The notes under the pieces were generated by a model. The model made no database searches, was not told the DNA's origin, and was given only the letters and a program-made list of their open reading frames with translations. Positions 7,185-13,045 of a stretch of DNA of 51,335 bases are shown here, one piece after another. The stretch comes from Candidatus Omnitrophota bacterium. Lineage in GTDB: Bacteria > Omnitrophota > Gorgyraeia > 2-01-FULL-45-10. Where the stretch lies: contig JAFGJL010000033.1 in assembly GCA_016929115.1 (NCBI GenBank), positions 1 through 51,335 on the forward strand, given 5' to 3'. Every line of letters starts with the position of its first letter. Positions within the stretch are counted from its first letter, which is position 1. The position numbers were made by a program, and so were the translations under genes.

Positions 7185-7937
7185 TTAGTCTGTCTTCTCG
7201 ACGTTCTCCACCGTGGCGCTGCGGGTAAAGGTTTTTGTGTTGCCGGATGGCGTTGTCGTCGTGACTTCCTGTGTCACGGTGTTACCTTCCCTCGACGTCT
7301 CGATGGTGCGCTGGAGCGTCTTATTATCCTGGTTCGTGACCGAGCGGGTCGTAACGGCCTTTCCGCCCTCTACCGTAGTATTGGATTGAAATGAGCCGCT
7401 CTTACCGCTCGTGGAAGAATAGGTGCCGCTGGCGCTCCTTCCCTCATCCGTCTTTGTGACGGTCCTGTCAACGCTTACGGTGTTGCCGCTCGGCGTCGTA
7501 TGGGTGGCGCTTATCGAGCGCGAGCCGTCCTCATTTTTAGTCATCGTCTTTTCTGATGTCATCGTCTTGCCGCTCGGGAGCGTCGTCGTGCTGGCTTTCG
7601 TGAAGCTGCCGTCCTCATTGCGTGTCACCGTGCCGCTCCTCGTCGCCGTCTTACCGCTGGGGAGCGTCTTTGTCGAAGAGAACGATCCTGTCCCGGTATT
7701 CTTATCCCACGTCTTCTGCGACGTTGTCGTCGACTGCTTGCCCACCGCGTTCGTCCTGACCGTCGTCTTTGAAACGCTGCCGGCTGAGCGGTCAGTCGTC
7801 CGCTGGAACGTGCCGCTTCCCTTCCTGCCCTGATATGAGCCCGAACGCGATACCTGCCTTGCGCATACCTCATCGCTCAATATGAGAGCGACGGCCGATA
7901 CCGCGACCGTCGCCAACATCGCTGCCTTTATTCTCAT
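7185..7937 (-). CDS. Secreted Ser/Thr-rich repeat protein, function unknown
   Basis: 250 residues. Signal peptide of about 26 residues (hydrophobic MLATVAVSAVALIL, cleavage near VCA-RQ). The mature part is almost entirely Ser, Thr, Gly, Lys and Asn in imperfect repeats of about 30 residues built on LPSGKT/TPSGNT turns followed by T-x-T-x-N-E-D-G-S. The pattern suggests short beta strands joined by PSG turns, as in surface adhesins or extracellular fibres. Ser/Thr density would suit O-glycosylation. ATG 7937 has GGAGG four bases upstream. It follows the Spy-like gene by 23 bases and is probably transcribed from the same sigma-E-like promoter. Confidence 0.8.
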   Translation of the reverse strand: MRIKAAMLATVAVSAVALILSDEVCARQVSRSGSYQGRKGSGTFQRTTDRSAGSVSKTTVRTNAVGKQSTTTSQKTWDKNTGTGSFSSTKTLPSGKTATRSGTVTRNEDGSFTKASTTTLPSGKTMTSEKTMTKNEDGSRSISATHTTPSGNTVSVDRTVTKTDEGRSASGTYSSTSGKSGSFQSNTTVEGGKAVTTRSVTNQDNKTLQRTIETSREGNTVTQEVTTTTPSGNTKTFTRSATVENVEKTD

Positions 7938-7960
7938 TTTTCCTCCGCTTTTTTGTTGTG

Positions 7961-8467
7961 CTACATCCTGCGGCGCGGCATGTTCCTGGACCGGCCCATG
8001 CGACCCGCCTTTTCCTTATATTGGTCTTTCTTTTCCTCTATAAGGTCCTGCATCTTCTTAAATTGCTCGGGCGTAAGGATCTTCCTTAAAGATATCACCT
8101 TATCGACCCTCGCCTGTATCTGCTGGCCCATAAGGTCCTTAAGCTGCGTGACTGTGCCGTTCACGCGCGCCATGTCGGGCGCCGGCTTTTCAAGCTCCGC
8201 CTTAAGGTCCTTTCGCGCGGCCTGGATCTTCTCCTTAAGCTCCTTCGTCTTCGCCAGGGTCGCTTCGCGGTCCTTCTTCAGCTGTTCTTTCTGTTCCGCC
8301 GAAAGGCCTAAATTCTCCGAGATCTTCTCGAACTTGCCGCCCCTATCGTACCGCTCTTTACCCATTCCCTCGGGACCGCGCCCTTCATAAGCGCAGACCG
8401 GCCCAGCCGACAGGATGAGCGCCATCACTACCGCTATTGCTACCGCTTTATTCATGATCGTTCTCAT
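7961..8467 (-). CDS. Spy/CpxP-like periplasmic LTxxQ protein
   Basis: 168 residues from ATG 8467, chosen because AAAGGGG lies eight bases upstream; GTG 8476 and ATG 8473 overlap that site. Signal peptide about 1-26 (cleavage near VCA-YE). The mature protein is a charged helical hairpin with two LTxxQ-type motifs: LSAEQ (55-59) and LTPEQ (131-135). Spy and CpxP are periplasmic helical chaperones or stress-sensor partners, and related proteins bind metals. The gene has its own ECF-type promoter identical in core to the one before the sigma gene, so it is the likely first effector of this envelope-stress circuit. Confidence 0.85.
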   Translation of the reverse strand: MRTIMNKAVAIAVVMALILSAGPVCAYEGRGPEGMGKERYDRGGKFEKISENLGLSAEQKEQLKKDREATLAKTKELKEKIQAARKDLKAELEKPAPDMARVNGTVTQLKDLMGQQIQARVDKVISLRKILTPEQFKKMQDLIEEKKDQYKEKAGRMGRSRNMPRRRM

Positions 8468-8490
8468 TTTCATCACCCCTTTCTACTACC

Positions 8491-8519
8491 TTAGACAACC
8501 CCGGATGCCTGAAAGTTCC
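8491..8519 (-). promoter_or_regulatory. Sigma-E-like promoter before the Spy-like gene
   Basis: Minus strand: -35 GGAACTT (8513-8519) and -10 GTCTAA (8491-8496), with 18 bases between GGAAC and GTC. The same -35 and a 16-base downstream block TTGTCTAAGGTAGTAG recur before the ECF sigma gene. The pattern matches the known sigma-E consensus (GGAACTT / TCnAA). Confidence 0.8.
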
Positions 8520-8521
8520 CG

Positions 8522-9034
8522 TTACAAGATATCTTCCATGCCCGTGCCTGTCCCCGTATCGAAGATGCCGCCGTTGCCGTTAAAGGTATCGAGGCCGGCC
8601 ATGAACTCGATCTGCTCGTTAAGGTAATTGTTGAGCGAGCGCCTCTCGATGGGCTGGCGCGCCAGCGTAACGGCGATGATGAGCATCGCGACCGTCGCGA
8701 AAGCGAGCGCCGGCTTCGGGATGCGCAGGATCGCGTCCATGCCCCGCCTGAAAACGCCGGCCGCGCCTGCCAGCACATCCCCTATGCCGAAAGCGCCTGC
8801 CGGCCTGCCCTCGGCCTCGATCCTCTGCCGTATCCTGCCCCATAGGTATGCCGGCGCCTCAGGCTTCTCCGCGCCCCTCAGCGGCTTGACCGCCTTGGCA
8901 CGCACCGCCGCCTCGAATTCGCGGCATGCCGCGCAACCCTTGATATGGGCAGCGACCTCGCGCCTCATCGCCTCGCCGAGCCGGCCGTCCGTGTAATCCG
9001 TCAGTATCAATCCCTGTATCCGTTCGCATCTCAT
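8522..9034 (-). CDS. Membrane anti-sigma factor with zinc-finger (ZAS) domain
   Basis: 170 residues. ATG 9034 is chosen since AAAGGGG sits eight bases before it, while GTG 9043 overlaps that site. The N-terminus carries the zinc anti-sigma signature H30-x3-C34-x2-C37 (HIKGCAACREF) with Cys3 as the likely fourth ligand. One membrane span at about 109-125 (ALAFATVAMLIIAVTLA) leaves a short periplasmic tail. By family rule it sequesters the ECF sigma factor at the membrane until an envelope signal triggers release. The stop of the sigma gene overlaps the region just before this start, so the two are translationally close and co-transcribed. Confidence 0.88.
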   Translation of the reverse strand: MRCERIQGLILTDYTDGRLGEAMRREVAAHIKGCAACREFEAAVRAKAVKPLRGAEKPEAPAYLWGRIRQRIEAEGRPAGAFGIGDVLAGAAGVFRRGMDAILRIPKPALAFATVAMLIIAVTLARQPIERRSLNNYLNEQIEFMAGLDTFNGNGGIFDTGTGTGMEDIL

Positions 9035-9039
9035 GCCAC

Positions 9040-9585
9040 TCACCCCTTTCCGCCGAAGGCGAGGAGTTTTTCCCGCGCCCTCTTTAACCTGGAACGCACC
9101 GTGTTAATGTTTATCTTAAGCGTATCGGCTATCGCCTGATAGTCGAGCCCCTGTATCTCCCTCAGCACGAGACAGGCGCGCTGGTCGGGATCGAGCGTTC
9201 CGAGCATCGCTTCCAGAAGATGCCTGGCGTCCTGCCTGTCGATGGCGCCGGTGACGTCCGGCGCGGCCGGACGGTCGTGCACCGCGGGGTCGTATGTGGC
9301 CCTGCCAGAGACGTGCTTCGCGACCCTCCTGATGTGGTTCAGCGCCGTATTGGCCGCGATGCGGTAGACCCATGTTTTGAAAGAAGAGCGGAACCCGAAA
9401 CCCTTGAGGTTCCGGTGGACCTTCACAAAGGTATCCTGCGTGGCCTCGTCGGCGTCGGAGCGGTCGTTGGTTATCCTCAAGGCGACGTTGTAAACGAATC
9501 CCGATGTGGCCTTGTATATCTCCTCGAAGGCCCCCATGTCGCCCTGCGCCGCTTTGGCTATCAGATCTTTCGATATATCGGCCAT
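9040..9585 (-). CDS. ECF RNA polymerase sigma factor (RpoE-like)
   Basis: 181 residues, normal for ECF sigma factors. Region 2 (about 22-90) includes DEATQDTFVKVHRNLKGF and FKTWVYRIAANTALNHIRR, the core-binding and -10-recognition helices. Region 4 (about 122-175) ends in a clear HTH, LDYQAIADTLKININTVRSR, which reads the -35. The start ATG 9585 lies downstream of a sigma-E-like promoter, so the gene is probably autoregulated. The anti-sigma gene follows directly. Expected role: transcription of envelope-stress genes, including the Spy-like gene, whose promoter matches. Confidence 0.93.
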   Translation of the reverse strand: MADISKDLIAKAAQGDMGAFEEIYKATSGFVYNVALRITNDRSDADEATQDTFVKVHRNLKGFGFRSSFKTWVYRIAANTALNHIRRVAKHVSGRATYDPAVHDRPAAPDVTGAIDRQDARHLLEAMLGTLDPDQRACLVLREIQGLDYQAIADTLKININTVRSRLKRAREKLLAFGGKG

Positions 9586-9602
9586 GGCTTACCTCTACTA
9601 CC

Positions 9603-9632
9603 TTAGACAATGAGGCGGCGCGGAAAAGTTCC
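9603..9632 (-). promoter_or_regulatory. Sigma-E-like autoregulatory promoter of the ECF sigma gene
   Basis: Minus strand: -35 GGAACTT (GGAAC at 9628-9632) and -10 GTCTAA (9603-9608), 19 bases apart. TTGTCTAAGGTAGTAG is identical to the block before the Spy-like gene. The -35 lies in the loop of the inverted repeat at 9614-9641. Confidence 0.8.
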
Positions 9633-9641
9633 CGCGCCGCC
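9614..9641 (-). terminator. GC-rich hairpin overlapping the sigma promoter
   Basis: GGCGGCGCGG and CCGCGCCGCC are perfect 10-bp arms around an 8-base loop that contains part of the -35. It lies 25 bases after the stop of the TIGR04073-like gene. T residues precede rather than follow it in the minus direction, so termination would be atypical; it may instead affect the sigma promoter. Confidence 0.45.
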
Positions 9642-9666
9642 AAAAAAGTAAGTTACTTACAAGATG

Positions 9667-10335
9667 CTATTTCTCCGGCGTTGTCATGCTCTCACTAAGA
9701 GCCGTCCACGGCCATTTCTCGTCGAACGGAAGCGCCTTGGTATCCTTCGGATTGGGCACCAGGCAAGTCGTCACATCCCAGATGCCGTCTATCTCGCGGC
9801 TGTACCAGTACCAGAGGCCCTTCACGATGCCGAGGTCATACGCCCCCAGGCGGATGCCCTTCACGATCTGGCCCGGCAGCTCGAGGAACCCGAGAAGCGC
9901 GTTGCCGGCTCCCCTGAGGAACTTGTCGCCCATGGGCTTAAGCGCGCCGTCAGCGACGTTCGGCTCCATCCACTTGTAGTGCTCGCCCTCTTCCCACGCA
10001 TATTCGGCGTCGAGAGGTATGCCTATCCCTTCATTGCTCGCGGGATCGGCTGCCCAGAAACCGGCGACCTCGCCGCAACCGGAAAGCGTCCGGCCCACGC
10101 CGTGATATACGCCCGTGAATATGCCGACAAAGGCGCCGGCGACATTGTCCCTGTTATAGCCTTTCACTATCTGCGCCGGGATCTCGACCCATCCGGTCAG
10201 CGCATTGACCACGCCGCGGAAAAGCTTATGACCCATGCCCATCAACAAGTCCTCGGGTGTGGCCGCATAGGCCATCCCGGCCGAGCTCAGCACTAGCGCG
10301 GCTGCCAGGGCTACGGCTAATATTCTTTTATTCAT
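9667..10335 (-). CDS. Secreted protein with two TIGR04073-like domains
   Basis: 222 residues. Signal peptide about 1-24 (cleavage near AYA-AT). The mature part holds two copies of one pattern: LFRGVVNALTGWVEIPAQIVKGY (about 38-60) and FLRGAGNALLGFLELPGQIVKGI in the second half. Each is followed by a G-rich segment and a Trp/Pro-rich end. This matches, as I remember it, the TIGR04073 family (small secreted proteins reported with exosortase systems); I could not search it. No exosortase gene is in the window. The start ATG 10335 has AGGAGG five bases upstream. It follows the FMN-binding gene by 13 bases and is the last gene of the tpx operon. Confidence 0.65.
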   Translation of the reverse strand: MNKRILAVALAAALVLSSAGMAYAATPEDLLMGMGHKLFRGVVNALTGWVEIPAQIVKGYNRDNVAGAFVGIFTGVYHGVGRTLSGCGEVAGFWAADPASNEGIGIPLDAEYAWEEGEHYKWMEPNVADGALKPMGDKFLRGAGNALLGFLELPGQIVKGIRLGAYDLGIVKGLWYWYSREIDGIWDVTTCLVPNPKDTKALPFDEKWPWTALSESMTTPEK

Positions 10336-10348
10336 GTTACCCTCCTTG

Positions 10349-10693
10349 TTATTCTTTCGCGGCGGCGGCCGATTTCCTGAGGGCCTTCTCCACCGCGGCC
10401 TTCAGGTAATCGCTGCTCACCGTCGCTCCGCTTATCGCGTCGACCTGCGTCGATTGCTTCTTTATCATCTCCGGGATGATCTTTTCTGCCATCGCCTCGT
10501 ATTTCGGGCCGCCGCCGCCGTGGGTTATTATATCTATAGCGGCGATCTTGCCGTCATCGATCCTGACGCTCACTTCGACAAAACCGGCCTTCGCCTCGTA
10601 TGTCCCGTCCTTGTATCCAGCCTGTTGCGCGCAGGAGGCGGCGCATATAAGTACCACTGCTAAGAATACCGCTAAAGCGCTCTTAAGCCGCAT
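10349..10693 (-). CDS. FMN-binding domain lipoprotein
   Basis: 114 residues from ATG 10693, chosen because GGAG lies eight bases upstream. The upstream in-frame ATG 10717 lacks a site and would put eight residues before the signal sequence. The signal peptide ends in CAASC, a plausible lipobox with Cys21 as the lipidated residue. The rest is a single FMN_bind domain of the RnfG/NqrC/NosR type: a GTYEAKAGF opening and a DAISGATVSS motif, the SGAT part being where FMN is bound or covalently linked through the threonine in that family. It may relay electrons at the outer face of the membrane. The partner oxidoreductase is unknown. Lies 29 bases after tpx. Confidence 0.85.
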   Translation of the reverse strand: MRLKSALAVFLAVVLICAASCAQQAGYKDGTYEAKAGFVEVSVRIDDGKIAAIDIITHGGGGPKYEAMAEKIIPEMIKKQSTQVDAISGATVSSDYLKAAVEKALRKSAAAAKE

Positions 10694-10722
10694 ACCGATA
10701 GCTCCTATTTTGATCATACCCG

Positions 10723-11235
10723 CTAAACTGCCGCCTTCAGCGCCTTGAGCGCCGCGTCATAATCAGGCGGCGAACCGACTTCCTTCACGAGCTGGACATA
10801 TCGCACAGTGTCGGCCTTGTCGACGATGAAGATCGCCCTTGCCAGGAGCCGCAGCTCTTTTATGAGGACGCCGTAATTCATCCCGAAGTCCGCGTCCCTG
10901 TGGTCGGAAAATATCTTCACGTTGTCGATATCGAACTCCTGGCAGAAGCGCTTCTGAGCGAACGGCAGGTCCATGCTGATGAAGATGATGGCTACGTCCT
11001 TCGAAACGCGCGATGCCTCGTCATTGAACCGCTTTATCTCCGTGTCACAGACCGGCGTATCGAGGGACGGCACGGACGCGATGAGTTTGACCTTGCCCTT
11101 AAAGTCCTCGAGCGTCTGCTCCTTCATGTCCTGCGACAGCACCTTGAACGCGGGCGCCTTGTCGCCGACAGCGACCTTGTTGCCGACAAGCGTGAGCGGA
11201 TTGCCCTTTAACGTGACTTCGCCTTTTCGTTCCAT
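10723..11235 (-). CDS. tpx: Thiol peroxidase
   Basis: 170 residues, full length for the family. The peroxidatic site PSLDTPVCDTE gives Cys63 and the resolving cysteine is Cys98 (KRFCQEF), the pair that defines atypical 2-Cys Tpx. It reduces hydrogen peroxide and alkyl hydroperoxides with thioredoxin in the cytoplasm or periplasm. No signal peptide is seen here, so it is cytoplasmic. It has its own sigma-70-type promoter only 10 bases before the ATG, and heads an operon with the FMN-binding lipoprotein and the TIGR04073-like protein. Confidence 0.95.
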   Translation of the reverse strand: MERKGEVTLKGNPLTLVGNKVAVGDKAPAFKVLSQDMKEQTLEDFKGKVKLIASVPSLDTPVCDTEIKRFNDEASRVSKDVAIIFISMDLPFAQKRFCQEFDIDNVKIFSDHRDADFGMNYGVLIKELRLLARAIFIVDKADTVRYVQLVKEVGSPPDYDAALKALKAAV

Positions 11236-11245
11236 ATGTTAGCTT

Positions 11246-11274
11246 ATTATATCGCGGTTGGCGGGAAGGAGCAA
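11246..11274 (-). promoter_or_regulatory. Sigma-70-type promoter of tpx, leaderless spacing
   Basis: Minus strand: -35 TTGCTC (11269-11274), 17-bp spacer, -10 TATAAT (11246-11251), then 10 bases to ATG 11235. No Shine-Dalgarno is present, so the transcript would have almost no 5' leader. Confidence 0.7.
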
Positions 11275-11280
11275 GCGGAT

Positions 11281-11330
11281 TGTGGCGCCGTCATTGCGAG
11301 GAGGCCGCCGCAGGCGGCCGACGAATCAAC
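11281..11330. repeat. Intergenic REP-like palindrome
   Basis: Contains GGCCGCC-GCA-GGCGGCC (11303-11319) inside a block beginning CGTCATTGCGAGGAGG. Blocks of this form recur in many uncultured-bacteria genomes as dispersed intergenic repeats. It is the first 100 bases of the 11236-11621 gap; the rest of that gap is the transposase tail and repeat ends below. Confidence 0.5.
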
Positions 11331-11348
11331 CTCACCCAGCGCGGAAAT

Positions 11349-11367
11349 TAGGGACAGCGCCCTATTT
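11349..11367 (-). repeat. REP-like unit, outer pair (left copy)
   Basis: TAGGGACAGCGCCCTATTT, the exact reverse complement of 12351-12369. Each copy is itself near-palindromic (ATAGGG...CCCTAT). The pair brackets the transposase region. Confidence 0.7.
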
Positions 11368-11589
11368 TCTGTTTTTCTTGGCAGGCCTGCCCACCGGTAA
11401 CGCAATCAGCCTCGCACCGAATTTTCGTTCCAGCTTAACAATAAATGATCCGCTCCCCAACGGTCTGCCCGTCATAGTATATTTACGTATTGCGGTTACC
11501 TCTTCCGGGTGATCCGAAGTATTGATATATTCTGCCCATTTTTCTTGATTAATTTCTATAAAATTAAAAAGTCCCTCTGTTTGTATATT
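11362..11589 (-). pseudogene. C-terminal remnant of a second REP-associated Y1 transposase
   Basis: An open frame of 75 codons with no start runs from the inverted repeat at 11590 to TAG 11362. It contains RKYTMTGRPLGSGSFIVKLE and ends LPVGRPAKKNRK. The TGRPLG-S-SF...LE pattern with a Gly-Arg-Pro, Lys-rich end is the usual C-terminus of REP-associated tyrosine transposases. The intact transposase beside it ends differently (REL KV), so this is the tail of another, older copy whose catalytic part is gone. The junction lies exactly at the inverted repeat of the intact element, consistent with insertion into or next to it. Confidence 0.65.
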
Positions 11590-12328
11590 GGGGCCATCCT
11601 AAAAAGGGACACCCTACTATCTTAAACCTTCAATTCCCTGTCCACTATATGCTCGTAAGGACGATCTTGCAGCAAGTAATCCTGGTATCGCTTCATCTGT
11701 TCTTTATGGTCTTTTAACAACTCGTCATAGAGAGGATTGCTACTTATTATATCATCACGCCTACCCTTGGCGTAGAAATTATAACTTGAGAAATAATACT
11801 CTGAAAGATCGGACACTAAACGAGCTCGAAGGGGATTTCTTTCTATATATCTGCCGCATTCCAAAAGATAAGCGTCCTTATCTATAAAAAGGCTCTTATA
11901 CCGGCCTTGGAAGAGATTGCCGACAAGCTTATAGGCCCGTTTATAGTGCGTGGAGTAGGATTGATTCAGCCCTTGCATTATGCGCGGCAGTTCAATGCCT
12001 GTTGACACCCTTAACAATAAGTGTATGTGATTAGGCATAAGGCAATAATGAAATAGCTCGAAATGGAACCGCTTCTTATAGTCCCTTATGATCTTTTTGT
12101 AGGCCTTATAATCACCGGCATCATGAAAAAGTCTGTATCTATTATGCCCTCTGCTTATTACGTGATACACGCCGCCATCAACCAAGATCCTGCCCTCTCT
12201 AGCCATAAAAATGCCTCCTTTTTTGTCTTTATATGCCCTCATATATAAAGACGGAAAAAGAGGCTAAATTGTTGCAACTTTTTTTAAAATATTTTATCTT
12301 GTAGGGTGTCCCCTTATGGGATGGCCCC
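11590..12328 (-). mobile_element. REP-associated transposase element with inverted ends
   Basis: The intact Y1 transposase is flanked by imperfect 28-bp inverted repeats at 11590-11617 and 12301-12328 (GGGGCCATCC...GGGACACCCTAC and its complement, differing in the middle A/T positions). Such bracketing by REP pairs is typical of RAYT units. Base composition is clearly more AT-rich than most of the window, which suggests acquisition. Confidence 0.7.
11622..12206 (-). CDS. REP-associated tyrosine transposase (IS200/Y1 fold)
   Basis: 194 residues from ATG 12206, which has a perfect AAAGGAGG seven bases upstream; a longer frame to 12242 is not needed. The HUH metal site is MPNHIHLLL (His60, His62). 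The helix LECGRYIERNPLRA (about 115-128) contains the candidate catalytic tyrosine (Tyr120) and the RAYT-typical YI-x2-NP. These enzymes nick and rejoin single-stranded REP hairpins and are usually single-copy domesticated genes rather than active insertion sequences. The surrounding inverted repeats fit that role. The reading frame looks intact. Confidence 0.92.
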   Translation of the reverse strand: MAREGRILVDGGVYHVISRGHNRYRLFHDAGDYKAYKKIIRDYKKRFHFELFHYCLMPNHIHLLLRVSTGIELPRIMQGLNQSYSTHYKRAYKLVGNLFQGRYKSLFIDKDAYLLECGRYIERNPLRARLVSDLSEYYFSSYNFYAKGRRDDIISSNPLYDELLKDHKEQMKRYQDYLLQDRPYEHIVDRELKV

Positions 12329-12350
12329 CAGACTGGTGAAGCGTGCAATG

Positions 12351-12369
12351 AAATAGGGCGCTGTCCCTA
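12351..12369 (+). repeat. REP-like unit, outer pair (right copy)
   Basis: AAATAGGGCGCTGTCCCTA, the exact inverted partner of 11349-11367. The rest of the 12207-12417 gap holds the inner inverted repeat and an AT-rich stretch; I see no gene in it. Confidence 0.7.
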
Positions 12370-12417
12370 TTTTTTACTCTCGGAGCTGCCTTTCGCTGGA
12401 ATATTTATGTTAGAACG

Positions 12418-13044
12418 CTAATGGGCCATTTTGCTTATTTTTTCCATCGCTTGCTTAGCTTTATACTTAATATATTCTTCCGTATCGCTATTGGCAATCT
12501 TTTCAAGAGCGGGTAATGTTTCTGGTTTTTCAGGAAATCGTTCCAGCATATCGACGGCCCAAGATGTATGGTAGCCATCATTGACCATTTTCAATATTTC
12601 TGAATATATTGTTTCATAGCGCATAATTGAAAGCGCATCAATAGCATTAAGGAACTGGGGATTTTCTCTGCCGTTCCTAACAATCTTCATGAATGGCTCT
12701 ATTACACTTGGGTCGCCAATTTCTCCCAAAGCAATAAAAGCAGATATTCTCGTTTGCTTATTCCACGACTTTGTTTGCTTAAGCAAAATAGGGATTGCTT
12801 TCTTCTCTTTTCTTTCAACAAGAATAGATGTCGCAATGCCCGAATAAGCGTTATTAGCACTATTAACTTGCCTGAGCAAAAAATCGTTTGTTTTATTTCT
12901 CCAGCTCTTTTCGATTCTCTCGTAAATTTTTGGTTCTATAAAACTCCTAAAACTAAAAATGAAATCTTGAAGGGGGCTGAGATTAACTATAAGGAAAAGC
13001 GCAACAATAATAAAAATATATAGAAAAAATTTATTTTTACGCAT
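12418..13044 (-). CDS. Membrane-anchored HEAT-repeat protein, candidate immunity protein
   Basis: 208 residues. An N-terminal membrane helix (about 6-23, LYIFIIVALFLIVNL) is followed by helical pairs with HEAT/PBS-type spacing: AIPILLKQTK...RISAFIALGEIGDPSVIEPFMKIV is the clearest repeat, with weaker ones before and after. HEAT repeats bind other proteins. The start ATG 13044 comes one base after the TAA of the 2113-residue protein, so translation is probably coupled. Composition is AT-rich, like the 3' end of that partner gene and unlike the rest of the window. A small gene coupled to the 3' end of a giant multidomain secreted protein is the classic position of a polymorphic-toxin immunity gene; that role is an inference. 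Confidence 0.75.
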   Translation of the reverse strand: MRKNKFFLYIFIIVALFLIVNLSPLQDFIFSFRSFIEPKIYERIEKSWRNKTNDFLLRQVNSANNAYSGIATSILVERKEKKAIPILLKQTKSWNKQTRISAFIALGEIGDPSVIEPFMKIVRNGRENPQFLNAIDALSIMRYETIYSEILKMVNDGYHTSWAVDMLERFPEKPETLPALEKIANSDTEEYIKYKAKQAMEKISKMAH

Positions 13045-13045
13045 T

